This document shows positions 21,182 to 36,300 of a stretch of DNA of 64,000 nucleotides, piece after piece; positions within the stretch are counted from its first letter, which is position 1, and each line of letters starts with the position of its first letter. The notes under the pieces were generated by a model. It saw nothing but the letters and a program-made list of their open reading frames with translations. It was not told the DNA's origin and did no database searches. The stretch comes from Nematostella vectensis (taxonomy: Eukaryota > Cnidaria > Anthozoa > Actiniaria > Edwardsiidae), in contig NC_064036.1 of assembly GCF_932526225.1 (NCBI RefSeq), positions 20,729,842 to 20,793,841 on the forward strand. The letters are read 5' to 3'. The translations under genes and the position numbers were made by a program.

Positions 21182-23525
21182 GTCCAGGCAATCTACGTCA
21201 AACAGGTGGCCAACATCGGACTAATTGCAACACAAGGTTTTTAGCGGTTTCTTGCACAGAAAGTATATAACATACTGAAAGCTCTATACCTCTTTAAAAT
21301 ACTCTAAAAAAGTCTAAAAAAAATCGGAGCACGTTAATATACCGAAAAACGGGAACGAATTTCCAGATACAAGGCTTGTATGAAAAACCACAGGGTTCCC
21401 AAATCATGAAAATAACGAAAAAAATACATACTTTAGATAAAAAGGAATTTATACCACTATAGATTACTAGTAATATATATATCTACACATTTTGGATAAA
21501 AACAACTAAAGTTATTTGAATTGGTTCAGTTATTTTGGGTAAAATGCAGATTTTTTTATCCTTGTCACTACCACTTTGATCTTGTAGATATTTCGTTTTC
21601 ATAAACGACTATACGTGATGAAATCAGGTTCTCATACCAATAGTGCTTAGCGGCTCTCAATAATCATGTCATTGTTTAGTATAAATCTAGGAAGTATATG
21701 GACACATTATACTTATAATTATTTTCATGGTATAGTTTTCTGTGAAAATATATTTTTTAATGTCGGAAGTTTTTATAATTTCTTTAAAATTAAGACCCAA
21801 TTGAGAGGGAATTAGTACACGATTGCCCTTTGTATTGGCCGTAGGGCGAGAACACTAGATTGTTCATGCGGCGGGAGCACTAAACGTGCTGCAGTCCTGG
21901 AGTTCTCTCAAGATCTGTTAAGGGTTCACCCTGTCGTTGACCAACATCTAGGCTCAAGCTTCAGACCGCTATTATATCGCCTTTTCATTGGTTGAATTGA
22001 TAGAATACCGGAACTTGGAACTGTGGAACATGGCTGCTGCTTAAGTTGGGGTAGATTAGGTTGCTCTCTTAGCTCTGTCCTGTCCTGAGACAAGCTTTTT
22101 GAACGATGCCCCCTTACCTACCCGTCAGGGTGGTTAAGGGTATTTTCGTGAAATGAGATTTGGCCATTTTTCGCCCACGAAAAACATGAAATCGTATATT
22201 TCGACGTCCGTGAAACGTGATTTAACGATTTAAAACCATTTTTCGGTCCGTGAAACGTGAAAAGCCATTTTGCCCGGTCCGTGAAACGTGAGCTAAACCC
22301 CCCTTTGCCAGCCTGTACCTGTATTCATGGAAGATGGTATCACAAGCAAGAAGCGCATGGATAAAAAGCGAAAATTGAAATGAGAAATAGAAATAACATT
22401 AAAACTTTTCCCTAGCAGCTCATTTATGGCCGTGATTCCCCACATCTTCGTGTAGACTTGAATTTCGGCTCAGGTAGATGTCATGGGCTTCCATGCGGAA
22501 TTATTGTCATCAACAGGAACGGTGATGCTAATCGTGTGGACGATTTTACTGCAGCTTTCCACAAAAGCAATCATATATTCGATTCGTCATCATATATTCG
22601 ATTCGTCAGCTTCTGTTTCCATTGTGCCACAACCGCTTTTCCTCGGGTACATATCATTAAGTCTAGCAATGCTGGAGGAAAGCTTCAGAGCTCAAAGGAA
22701 AAATGTGGTTTAAGGTCTTCTGGGGGTGAGCTAGAGTTGAGTGCTGAAACGACAGCTGTAGCATGTACGACGTCATTAACAGCCGATTGCGAGGTTGTAC
22801 TAACTGCTAACAAGATCTCTTCTTCGGTCGCTTTAGCGGTATCAGCATTAATTGCTCTGTCGACTTGAACACCCGTGCAGGTGTTTTTCAGTGTATGGTC
22901 TTGCAAAAAAGGGCGATCTTTCCGCAAGAACTTTCAGAACTGTCTAAAAGGGTTTGAATGTCTACAAGCATCGTGATGGTGACAAAATCTATACTTTTTT
23001 TAACAGGATAAGCCCATTCAGACGGTGTCTGTATCACTGGGGTCCTGCATTTAAAATCACGCTTAATAATTATAACTGAAAACAAGGTTGCGGAAAGATA
23101 ACAATAAACTTGAGATCAACGCCATTAAAATCAAACAAACTCAAACTAATGATAATAATTACATGATGTGCTTGATTCTCCTTCTAAAGACCCGTAAAGA
23201 TAGAAATCTGTGGGTTTTGCCCAAAATAGATTAGCTATATCAGATAACGTTGATTTTTTCCAGATTGTGTAGAAATATATATTTCTTATCATTTATAGTG
23301 GTATAAACTTGATTATGTTTAAAGTATGTGTATTTTTCGTGATTTTCATGATTTGGGATTTCTGTGGTTTTTCATACAAGCCTTGTATGGGGAAATTCGA
23401 TGCGGTTTTTAGACTTTTGGTATGTTATAAAGGGAGACTTAATTTATACAAAAACGTCGAAAAACCTTGTGTTGCAATTAGTCCGATCTTAAACCGTAGA
23501 TTGATTGGACTACAGATTGTTAGCT
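21182..23525. mobile_element. 2.3-kb element with long diverged inverted repeats
   Basis: The left arm (about 21182-21560) and right arm (about 23195-23525) are inverted copies. Matching landmarks are GGACTAATTGCAACACAAGG (left, about 21218) against CCTTGTGTTGCAATTAGTCC (right, about 23465), CAAGGCTTGTATGAAAAACC against GGTTTTTCATACAAGCCTTG, and ATTTTGGGTAAAATGCAGAT against the complement of ATCTGTGGGTTTTGCCCAAAAT. The arms are about 340-380 bp with many substitutions. The interior has only degraded frames (22458-23085). It looks like an old long-TIR DNA transposon or fold-back element; no transposase was identified. Confidence 0.6.
22137..22300 (+). repeat. Short tandem repeat around CCGTGAAACGTGA
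   Basis: The core GTCCGTGAAACGTGA recurs at about 22206, 22250 and 22276, with related forms (CGTGAAATGAGATTT) upstream, alternating with GCCATTTTTCG-like spacers. It lies inside the long-inverted-repeat element and has no coding potential. Confidence 0.6.
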
Positions 23526-23749
23526 CGGTTTTGCTCATATAAGGAGTACTCTGAGTTTGAAGTAACCTCAAGTAACTTCAAACTCTCAAATTAGGTCCTT
23601 TCTAAGGAAACTTCTACAAATAGAAGACACCCACCACCACACAAAAAAGTCAGGGGCGAGAGTTAGCTGGATTCCTTTTGAGGGTTGTCCGACGAACAAT
23701 GTTATAAGGGTAGTTTAGTCATTTTGATCGGTCATCTGACAACACAGTC

Positions 23750-24145
23750 GCTAGTGGCATACAAAACACCACTTGTACGAGTGGTGAGCCATTGTTCCAC
23801 CACTCGTACCACTGGTACCAATGGTGCCAGTGGATAGTCCAGTTGCTCCAATGGTGTCATGCCAGTGTATTTTCTAAGTGCCCCTTATCATATGCAAAAC
23901 ACGTACCACTGGTATTTTATCACAGGATACCCAACCACCACTAAACAACTTTTACAACACAGGATACCCATATACCAAAACACCACTTATATCACTGGAG
24001 ATTTCTGCTTCACGAAACGTACCACTGGTATTTTATCACAGGATACCCAAACACCACTAAACAACTTTTACAAAACAGGATACCCAAAACATCACTTGTA
24101 CCACTGGAGATTTCTGCTTCACGACTCGTACCACTGGTATTTTGT
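23750..24145 (+). repeat. Minisatellite with units of about 109-116 bp
   Basis: Units beginning ACCACTGGTATTTTATCACA start at 23905, 24021 and (partial) 24130, giving lengths of 116 and 109 bases. Each contains GGATACCCA, CACCACTAAACAACTTTTAC and GAGATTTCTGCTTCACGA. The left flank (23755-23850) is built of CACTCGTACCACTGGTACCA-like inverted motifs. Open frames across it are by-products of repetition. Confidence 0.75.
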
Positions 24146-24214
24146 TGGTGTATCGGACATGTATGTTCCTTTTATATCCTTGTAAAACGATGTAGTCGAA
24201 AATCTTGTAAGGAG

Positions 24215-24375
24215 AAGAGTGGGTGAATATGTAAGAAAGGCGGTTTGCCAATATGTAAGAAAGATGGTGGATGAACATGTAAGGGAGATGGTAGGTGAAT
24301 ATGTAAGAAAGACGGTGGGTGAATATGTAAGAAAGATGGTGGGTAAAAAATGTAAGAAAGCTGGTCGGTGAATAG
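24215..24375 (+). repeat. 24-bp minisatellite leading into the 22-bp satellite
   Basis: About six to seven degenerate copies of ATATGTAAGAAAGATGGTGG plus TGA/TGAA lie directly between the 110-bp minisatellite and the start of the 22-bp array. The last unit merges with satellite sequence at about 24373. Confidence 0.7.
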
Positions 24376-27300
24376 TAACTTACTATGCCCACTTTAGTAA
24401 CTAACTATGCTCATTTTAGTACTTTACTATGCTCACTTTAGTAACTTACTATGCTCACTTTAGTAACTTACTATGCTCAATTAAGCAACTTACTATGCTC
24501 ACTTTAGTAACTTACTATGCTCACTTTAGTAACTTACTACCCTCACTTTAGTTACTTGCTACGCTCACTTTAGTAACTTACTATGCTCACTTTAGTAACT
24601 TACTATGCTCACTTTAGTAACTAACTATGCTAACTTTAGTAACTTACTACGCTCACTTTAGTAACTTACTATGCTCACTTTAGTAACTTACTATGCTCAC
24701 TTTAGTAACTTACTATGCTCACTTAAGTAACTTACTATGCCCACTTTAGTAACTAACTATGCTCATTTTAGTACTTTACTATGCTCACTTTAGTAACTTA
24801 CTATGCTCACTTTAGTAACTTACTATGCTCAATTAAGCAACTTACTATGCTCACTTTAGTAACTTACTATGCTCACTTTAGTAACTTACTACCCTCACTT
24901 TAGTTACTTGCTACGCTCACTTTAGTAACTTACTATGCTCACTTTAGTAACTTACTATGCCGACTTTCGTAACTAACTATGCTAACTTTAGTAACTTACT
25001 ACGCTCACTTTAGTAACTTACTATGCTCACTTTAGTAACTTACTATGCTCACTTTAGTAACTTACTATGCTCACTTTAGTAACTTACTATGCTCACTTTA
25101 GTAACTTACTATGCCCCCTTTAGTAACTTACTATGCCCCCTTTAGTAACTTACTATGTTCACTTTAGAAACTTACTATGCCCCATTTAGTAACTTACTAC
25201 GCTCACTTTAGGAACTTACTACGCTCACTTTAGTAACTTACTACGCTCACTTTAGTAACTTACTATGCTCACTTTAGTAACTTACTACGCTCACTTTAGT
25301 AACTTACTACGCTCACTTTAGTAACTTACTACGCTCACTTTAGTAACTTACTACGCTCACTTTAGTAACTTACTATGCCCCCTTTAGTAACTTACTATGC
25401 CCACTTTAGTAACTTACTATGCCCCCTTTAGTAACTTACTATGTTCACTTTAGAAACTTACTATGCCCCATTTAGTAACTTACTACGCTCACTTTAGTAA
25501 CTTACTACGCTCACTTTAGTAACTTACTACGCTCACTTTAGTAACTTACTATGCTCACTTTAGTAACTTACTATGCTCACTTTAGTAACTTACTACGCTC
25601 ACTTTTTAGTAACTTACTCCCTTTAGTAACTTACTATGCTCCCTTTAGTAACTAACTATGCTCACTTTAGTAACTTACTATGCTCCCTTTAGTAACTTAC
25701 TACGCTCCCTTTAGTAACTAACTATGCTCACTTTAGTAACTTACTATGCTCACTTTAGTAACTTGCTATGCTCACTTTAGTAACTTACTACGCTCACTTT
25801 AGTTACTTACTATGCTCACTTTAGTAACTTACTATGCTCACTTTAGTTACTTACTACGCTCACTTTAGTAACTTACTTACTTACTTACGCTCACTTTAGT
25901 AACTAACTTTAGTAACTTACTATGCTCACTTTAGTAACTAACTATGCTCACTTTAGTAACTTACTATGCCCACTTTAGTAACTAACTACGCTCCCTTTAG
26001 TAACTAACTATGCCCCCTTTAGTAACTAACTATGCCCCCTTTAGTAACTTACTACGCTCACTTTAGTAACTTACTACGCTCACTTTAGTTACTTACTATG
26101 CTCACTTTAGTTACTTACTATGCTCACTTTAGTAACTTACTATGCCCCCTTTAGTAACTTAGTACGCTCAATTTAGTAACTTACTACGCTCACTTTAGTA
26201 ACTTACTATGCTCACCTTAGTAACTTACTATGCCCCCTTTAGTAACTTACTATGCCCACTTTAGTTACTTACTATGCTCACTTTAGTAACTAACTATGCT
26301 CACTTTAGTTACTTACTACGCTCACTTTAGTAACTTACTTACTTACTTACGCTCACTTTAGTAACTAACTTTAGTAACTTACTATGCTCACTTTAGTAAC
26401 TAACTATGCTCACTTTAGTAACTTACTATGCCCACTTTAGTAACTAACTACGCTCCCTTTAGTAACTAACTATGCCCCCTTTAGTAACTAACTATGCCCC
26501 CTTTAGTAACTTACTACGCTCACTTTAGTAACTTACTACGCTCACTTTAGTTACTTACTATGCTCACTTTAGTTACTTACTATGCTCACTTTAGTAACTT
26601 ACTATGCCCCCTTTAGTAACTTAGTACGCTCAATTTAGTAACTTACTACGCTCACTTTAGTAACTTACTATGCTCACCTTAGTAACTTACTATGCCCCCT
26701 TTAGTAACTTACTATGCCCACTTTAGTTACTTACTATGCTCACTTTAGTAACTAACTATGCTCACTTTAGTAACTTACTATGCCCACTTTAGTAACTAAC
26801 TATGCCCCCTTTAGTAACTAACTATGCCCCCTTTAGTAACTTACTACGCTCACTTTAGTTACTTACTATGCTCACCTTAGTTACTTACTATGCTCACTTT
26901 AGTAACTGACTATGCCCCCTTTAGTAACTTACTACGCTCACTTTAGTAACTTACTATGCTCCCTTTAGTTACTTACTATGCTCCCTTTAGTTACTTACTA
27001 TGCTCACTTTAGTAACTTACTATGCCCCCTTTAGTAACTTAGTACGCTCACTTTAGTAACTTACTATGCCCACTTTAGTAACTTACTACGCTCACTTTAG
27101 TAACTTACTATGCTCACCTTAGTAACTTACTATGCTCACTTTAGTAACTAACTATGCTCACTTTAGTAACTTACTATGCTCACTTTAGTAACTTACTATG
27201 CTCACTTTAGTAACTTACTATGCTCACTTAAGTAACTTACTATGCTCACTTTAGTAACTTACTATGCCCCCTTTAGTAACTTACTATGCCCCCTTTAGTA

Positions 27301-30300
27301 ACTTACTATGTTCACTTTAGAAACTTACTATGCCCCATTTAGTAACTTACTACGCTCACTTTAGTAACTTACTACGCTCACTTTAGGAACTTACTACGCT
27401 CACTTTAGTAACTTACTATGCTCACTTTAGTAACTTACTACGCTCACTTTAGTAACTTACTACGCTCACTTTAGTAACTTACTACGCTCACTTTAGTAAC
27501 TTACTATGCCCCCTTTAGTAACTTACTATGCCCCCTTTAGTAACTTACTATGCCCCCTTTAGTAACTTACTATGTTCACTTTAGAAACTTACTATGCCCC
27601 ATTTAGTAACTTACTACGCTCACTTTAGTAACTTACTACGCTCACTTTAGTAACTTACTACGCTCACTTTAGTAACTTACTATGCTCACTTTAGTAACTT
27701 ACTATGCTCACTTTAGTAACTTACTACGCTTACTTTTTAGTAACTTACTCCCTTTAGTAACTTACTATGCTCCCTTTAGTAACTAACTATGCTCACTTTA
27801 GTAACTTACTATGCTCCCTTTAGTAACTTACTACGCTCCCTTTAGTAACTAACTATGCTCACTTTAGTAACTTACTATGCTCACTTTAGTAACTTGCTAT
27901 GCTCACTTTAGTAACTTACTACGCTCACTTTAGTTACTTACTATGCTCACTTTAGTAACTTACTATGCTCACTTTAGTTACTTACTACGCTCACTTTAGT
28001 AACTTACTACGCTCACTTTAGTAACTTACTATGCTCACCTTAGTAACTTACTATGCCCCCTTTAGTAACTTACTATGCCCACTTTAGTTACTTACTATGC
28101 TCACTTTAGTAACTAACTTTAGTAACTTACTATGCTCACTTTAGTAACTAACTATGCTCACTTTAGTAACTTACTATGCCCACTTTAGTAACTAACTACG
28201 CTCCCTTTAGTAACTAACTATGCCCCCTTTAGTAACTAACTATGCCCCCTTTAGTAACTTACTACGCTCACTTTAGTAACTTACTACGCTCACTTTAGTT
28301 ACTTACTATGCTCACTTTAGTTACTTACTATGCTCACTTTAGTAACTTACTATGCCCCCTTTAGTAACTTAGTACGCTCAATTTAGTAACTTACTACGCT
28401 CACTTTAGTAACTTACTATGCTCACCTTAGTAACTTACTATGCCCCCTTTAGTAACTTACTATGCCCACTTTAGTTACTTACTATGCTCACTTTAGTAAC
28501 TAACTATGCTCACTTTAGTAACTTACTATGCCCACTTTAGTAACTAACTATGCCCCCTTTAGTAACTAACTATGCCCCCTTTAGTAACTTACTACGCTCA
28601 CTTTAGTTACTTACTATGCTCACCTTAGTTACTTACTATGCTCACTTTAGTAACTGACTATGCCCCCTTTAGTAACTTACTACGCTCACTTTAGTAACTT
28701 ACTATGCTCCCTTTAGTTACTTACTATGCTCCCTTTAGTTACTTACTATGCTCACTTTAGTAACTTACTATGCCCCCTTTAGTAACTTAGTACGCTCACT
28801 TTAGTAACTTACTATGCCCACTTTAGTAACTTACTACGCTCACTTTAGTAACTTACTATGCTCACCTTAGTAACTTACTATGCTCACTTTAGTAACTAAC
28901 TATGCTCACTTTAGTAACTTACTATGCTCACTTTAGTAACTTACTATGCTCACTTTAGTAACTTACTATGCTCACTTAAGTAACTTACTATGCTCACTTT
29001 AGTAACTTACTATGCCCCCTTTAGTAACTTACTATGCCCCCTTTAGTAACTTACTATGTTCACTTTAGAAACTTACTATGCCCCATTTAGTAACTTACTA
29101 CGCTCACTTTAGTAACTTACTACGCTCACTTTAGGAACTTACTACGCTCACTTTAGTAACTTACTATGCTCACTTTAGTAACTTACTACGCTCACTTTAG
29201 TAACTTACTACGCTCACTTTAGTAACTTACTACGCTCACTTTAGTAACTTACTATGCCCCCTTTAGTAACTTACTATGCCCCCTTTAGTAACTTACTATG
29301 CCCCCTTTAGTAACTTACTATGTTCACTTTAGAAACTTACTATGCCCCATTTAGTAACTTACTACGCTCACTTTAGTAACTTACTACGCTCCCTTTAGTA
29401 ACTTACTACGCTCACTTTAGTAACTTACTATGCTCACTTTAGTAACTTACTATGCTCACTTTAGTAACTTACTACGCTTACTTTTTAGTAACTTACTCCC
29501 TTTAGTAACTTACTATGCTCCCTTTAGTAACTAACTATGCTCACTTTAGTAACTTACTATGCTCCCTTTAGTAACTTACTACGCTCCCTTTAGTAACTAA
29601 CTATGCTCACTTTAGTAACTTACTATGCTCACTTTAGTAACTTGCTATGCTCACTTTAGTAACTTACTACGCTCACTTTAGTTACTTACTATGCTCACTT
29701 TAGTAACTTACTATGCTCACTTTAGTTACTTACTACGCTCACTTTAGTAACTTACTTACTTACTTACGCTCACTTTAGTTACTTACTATGCTCACTTTAG
29801 TAACTTACTATGCTCACTTTAGTAACTTACTACGCTCACTTTAGTAACTTACTATGCTCACTTTAGTAACTTACTATGCCCACTTTAGTAACTAACTACG
29901 CTCCCTTTAGTAACTAACTATGCCCCCTTTAGTAACTAACTATGCCCCCTTTAGTAACTTACTACGCTCACTTTAGTAACTTACTACGCTCACTTTAGTT
30001 ACTTACTATGCTCACTTTAGTTACTTACTATGCTCACTTTAGTAACTTACTATGCCCCCTTTAGTAACTTAGTACGCTCAATTTAGTAACTTACTACGCT
30101 CACTTTAGTAACTTACTATGCTCACCTTAGTAACTTACTATGCCCCCTTTAGTAACTTACTATGCCCACTTTAGTTACTTACTATGCTCACTTTAGTAAC
30201 TAACTATGCTCACTTTAGTAACTTACTATGCCCACTTTAGTAACTAACTATGCCCCCTTTAGTAACTAACTATGCCCCCTTTAGTAACTTACTACGCTCA

Positions 30301-33300
30301 CTTTAGTTACTTACTATGCTCACCTTAGTTACTTACTATGCTCACTTTAGTAACTGACTATGCCCCCTTTAGTAACTTACTACGCTCACTTTAGTAACTT
30401 ACTATGCTCCCTTTAGTTACTTACTATGCTCACTTTAGTAACTTACTATGCCCCCTTTAGTAACTTAGTACGCTCACTTTAGTAACTTACTATGCCCACT
30501 TTAGTAACTTACTACGCTCACTTTAGTAACTTACTATGCTCACCTTAGTAACTTACTATGCTCACTTTAGTAACTAACTATGCTCACTTTAGTAACTTAC
30601 TATGCTCCCTTTAGTTACTTACTATGCTCACTTTAGTAAGTTATTATGCTCACTTTACTTACTTACTATGCCCACTTTAGTTACTTACTATGCTCACCTT
30701 AGTAACTTACTATGCTCACTTTAGTAACTTACTATGCCCACTTTAGTTACTTACTACGCTCACTTTAGTAACTAACTATGCTCACTTTAGTAACTTACTA
30801 TGCCCACTTTAGTTACTTACTATGCTCACTTTAGTAACTTACTACGCTTACTTTTTAGTAACTTACTCCCTTTAGTAACTTACTATGCTCCCTTTAGTAA
30901 CTAACTATGCTCACTTTAGTAACTTACTATGCTCCCTTGAGTTACTTACTATGCTCACTTTAGTAACTTACTATGCTCACTTTAGTTACTTACTATGCCC
31001 ACTTTAGTTACTTACTACGCTCACTTTAGTAACTTACTACGCTCACTTTAGTTACTTACTATGCTCACCTTAGTTACTTACTATGCTCACTTTAGTAACT
31101 GACTATGCTCACTTTAGTAACTTACTATGCCCACTTTAGTTACTTACTATGCTAACCTTAGTTACTTACTATGCTCACTTTAGTAACTGACTATGCTCAC
31201 TTTAGTAACTTACTATGCTCACTTTAGTAACTTGCTATGCTTACTTTAGTAACTTACTACGCTCACTTTAGTAACTTACTATGCTCACTTTAGTAACTTA
31301 CTATGCTCACTTTAGTTACTTACTACGCTCACTTTAGTAACTTACTTACTTACGCTCACTTTAGTAACTAACTTTAGTAACTTACTATGCTCACTTTAGT
31401 ACCTTACTATGCTCACTTTAGTAACTAACTATGCTCACTTTAGTAACTTACTATGCCCACTTTAGTAATTAACTACGCTCCCTTTAGTAACTAACTATGC
31501 CCCCTTTAGTAACTTACTACGCTCACTTTAGTAACTTACTATGCCCACTTTAGTTACTTACTATGCTCACCTTAGTAACTAACTATGCCCCCTTTAGTAA
31601 CTGACTATGCCCACTTTAGTAACTAACTATGCTCACTTTAGTAACTTACTATGCTCCCTTTAGTTACTTACTATGCTCACTTTAGTAACTTACTATGCCC
31701 ACTTTAGTAACTTACTACGCTCACTTTAGTAACTAACTATGCTCATTTTAGTAACTTACTATGCTCACCTTAGTAACTAACTATGCTCATTATAGTAACT
31801 AACTATGCTCACTTTAGTAACTTACTATGCTCACCTTAGTAACTTACTATGCTCACTTTAGTAACTAACTATGCTCACTTTAGTAACTTACTATGCTCCC
31901 TTTAGTTACTTACTATGCTCACTTTAGTAACTTACTATGCTCACTTTAGTTACTTACTATGCCCACTTTAGTTACTTACTACGCTCACTTTAGTAACTAA
32001 CTATGCTCATTTTAGTAACTTACTATGCTCACTTTAGTAACTAACTATGCTCATTTTAGTAACTTACTATGCTCACTTTAGTAACTAACTATGCCCACTT
32101 TAGTTACTTACTACGCTCCCTTTAGTTACTTACTATGTTCACTTTAGTAAATTACTACGCTCACTTTAGTAACTTACTATGCCCACTTTAGTAACTTACT
32201 ACGCTCACTTTAGTAACTTACTATGCTCACCTTAGTAACTTACTATGCTCACTTTAGTAACTAACTATGCTCACTTTAGTAACTTACTATGCTCCCTTTA
32301 GTTACTTACCATGCTCACTTAAGTAACTTACTACGCTCACTTTAGTAACTAACTACGCTCACTTTAGTAACTTACTATGCCCACTTTAGTTACTTACTAC
32401 GCTCACTTTAGTAACTTATTATGCTCACTTTAGTAACTTACTACGCTCACTTTAGTTACTTACTATGCCCACTTTAGTTACTTACTATGCTCACTTAAGT
32501 AACTTACTACGCTCACTTTAGTAACTAACTACGCTCACTTTAGTAACTTACTATGCCCACTTTAGTTACTTACTATGCTCACTTTAGTAACTTACTATGC
32601 TCACTTTAGTAACTTACTATGCTCACTTTAGTAACTAACTATGCTCACTTTAGTAACTTACTATGCCCACTTTAGTAACTAACTACGCTCCCTTTAGTAA
32701 CTAACTATGCCCCCTTTAGTAACTTACTACGCTCACTTTAGTAACTTACTATGCCCACTTTAGTTACTTACTATGCTCACCTTAGTAACTTACTATGCTC
32801 ACCTTAGTAACTTACTATGCTCACTTTAGTAACTAACTATGCTCACTTTAGTAACTTACTATGCTCCCTTTAGTTACTTACTATGCTCACTTAAGTAACT
32901 TACTACGCTCACTTTAGTAACTAACTACGCTCACTTTAGTAACTTACTATGCCCACTTTAGTTACTTACTATGCTCACTTTAGTAACTGACTATGCTCAC
33001 TTTAGTAACTTACTATGCTCACTTTAGTAACTTACTATGCCCACTTTAGTTACTTACTACGCTCACTTTAGTAACTTACTACGCTCCCTTTAGTAACTAA
33101 CTACGCTCACTTTAGTAACTTACTATGCCCACTTTAGTTACTTACTATGCTCACTTTAGTAACTGACTATGCTCACTTTAGTAACTTGCTATGCTCACTT
33201 TAGTAACTTACTACGCTCACTTTAGTTACTTACTATGCTCACTTTAGTAACTTACTATGCTCACTTTAGTTACTTACTACGCTCACTTTAGTAACTTACT

Positions 33301-36300
33301 TAGTTACTTACGCTCACTTTAGTAACTAACTTTAGTAACTTACTATGCTCACTTTAGTAACTTACTATGCTCACTTTAGTAACTAACTATGCTCACTTTA
33401 GTAACTTACTATGCCCACTTTAGTAACTAACTACGCTCCCTTTAGTAACTAACTATGCCCCCTTTAGTAACTTACTACGCTCACTTTAGTAACTTACTAT
33501 GCCCACTTTAGTTACTTACTATGCTCACCTTAGTAACTTACTATGCTCACCTTAGTAACTTACTATGCTCACTTTAGTAACTAACTATGCTCACTTTAGT
33601 AACTTGCTATGCTCACTTTAGTAACTTACTACGCTCACTTTAGTTACTTACTATGCTCACTTTAGTAACTTACTATGCTCACTTTAGTTACTTACTACGC
33701 TCACTTTAGTAACTTACTTAGTTACTTACGCTCACTTTAGTAACTAACTTTAGTTACTTACTATGCTAACCTTAGTTACTTACTATGCTCACTTTAGTAA
33801 CTGACTATGCTCACTTTAGTAACTTACTATGCTCACTTTAGTAACTTGCTATGCTCACTTTAGTAACTTACTACGCTCACTTTAGTAACTTACTATGCTC
33901 ACTTTAGTAACTTACTATGCTCACTTTAGTTACTTACTACGCTCACTTTAGTAACTTACTTACTTACGCTCACTTTAGTAACTAACTTTAGTAACTTACT
34001 ATGCTCACTTTAGTACCTTACTATGCTCACTTTAGTAACTAACTATGCTCACTTTAGTAACTTACTATGCCCACTTTAGTAATTAACTACGCTCCCTTTA
34101 GTAACTAACTATGCCCCCTTTAGTAACTTACTACGCTCACTTTAGTAACTTACTATGCCCACTTTAGTTACTTACTATGCTCACCTTAGTAACTAACTAT
34201 GCCCCCTTTAGTAACTGACTATGCCCACTTTAGTAACTAACTATGCTCACTTTAGTAACTTACTATGCTCCCTTTAGTTACTTACTATGCTCACTTTAGT
34301 AACTTACTATGCCCACTTTAGTAACTTACTACGCTCACTTTAGTAACTAACTATGCTCATTTTAGTAACTTACTATGCTCACCTTAGTAACTAACTATGC
34401 TCATTATAGTAACTAACTATGCTCACTTTAGTAACTTACTATGCTCACCTTAGTAACTTACTATGCTCACTTTAGTAACTAACTATGCTCACTTTAGTAA
34501 CTTACTATGCTCCCTTTAGTTACTTACTATGCTCACTTTAGTAACTTACTATGCTCACTTTAGTTACTTACTATGCCCACTTTAGTTACTTACTACGCTC
34601 ACTTTAGTAACTAACTATGCTCATTTTAGTAACTTACTATGCTCACTTTAGTAACTAACTATGCTCATTTTAGTAACTTACTATGCTCACTTTAGTAACT
34701 AACTATGCCCACTTTAGTTACTTACTACGCTCCCTTTAGTTACTTACTATGTTCACTTTAGTAAATTACTACGCTCACTTTAGTAACTTACTATGCCCAC
34801 TTTAGTAACTTACTACGCTCACTTTAGTAACTTACTATGCTCACCTTAGTAACTTACTATGCTCACTTTAGTAACTAACTATGCTCACTTTAGTAACTTA
34901 CTATGCTCCCTTTAGTTACTTACCATGCTCACTTAAGTAACTTACTACGCTCACTTTAGTAACTAACTACGCTCACTTTAGTAACTTACTATGCCCACTT
35001 TAGTTACTTACTACGCTCACTTTAGTAACTTATTATGCTCACTTTAGTAACTTACTACGCTCACTTTAGTTACTTACTATGCCCACTTTAGTTACTTACT
35101 ATGCTCACTTAAGTAACTTACTACGCTCACTTTAGTAACTAACTACGCTCACTTTAGTAACTTACTATGCCCACTTTAGTTACTTACTATGCTCACTTTA
35201 GTAACTTACTATGCTTACTTTAGTAACTTACTATGCTCACTTTAGTAACTAACTATGCTCACTTTAGTAACTTACTATGCCCACTTTAGTAACTAACTAC
35301 GCTCCCTTTAGTAACTAACTATGCCCCCTTTAGTAACTTACTACGCTCACTTTAGTAACTTACTATGCCCACTTTAGTTACTTACTATGCTCACCTTAGT
35401 AACTTACTATGCTCACCTTAGTAACTTACTATGCTCACTTTAGTAACTAACTATGCTCACTTTAGTAACTTACTATGCTCCCTTTAGTTACTTACTATGC
35501 TCACTTAAGTAACTTACTATGCTCACTTTAGTAACTAACTACGCTCACTTTAGTAACTTACTATGCCCACTTTAGTTACTTACTATGCTCACTTTAGTAA
35601 CTGACTATGCTCACTTTAGTAACTTACTATGCTCACTTTAGTAACTTACTATGCCCACTTTAGTTACTTACTACGCTCACTTTAGTAACTTACTACGCTC
35701 CCTTTAGTAACTAACTACGCTCACTTTAGTAACTTACTATGCCCACTTTAGTTACTTACTATGCTCACTTTAGTAACTGACTATGCTCACTTTAGTAACT
35801 TGCTATGCTCACTTTAGTAACTTACTACGCTCACTTTAGTTACTTACTATGCTCACTTTAGTAACTTACTATGCTCACTTTAGTTACTTACTACGCTCAC
35901 TTTAGTAACTTACTTAGTTACTTACGCTCACTTTAGTAACTAACTTTAGTAACTTACTATGCTCACTTTAGTAACTTACTATGCTCACTTTAGTAACTAA
36001 CTATGCTCACTTTAGTAACTTACTATGCCCACTTTAGTAACTAACTACGCTCCCTTTAGTAACTAACTATGCCCCCTTTAGTAACTTACTACGCTCACTT
36101 TAGTAACTTACTATGCCCACTTTAGTTACTTACTATGCTCACCTTAGTAACTTACTATGCTCACCTTAGTAACTTACTATGCTCACTTTAGTAACTAACT
36201 ATGCTCACTTTAGTAACTTACTATGCTCCCTTTAGTTACTTACTATGCTCACGTAAGTAACTTACTACGCTCACTTTAGTAACTAACTACGCTCACTTTA

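Noticed and set aside
22458-22868. 136-residue plus frame inside the inverted-repeat element
   Set aside because: Overlapped by equally long minus frames, low protein character; treated as decayed interior.
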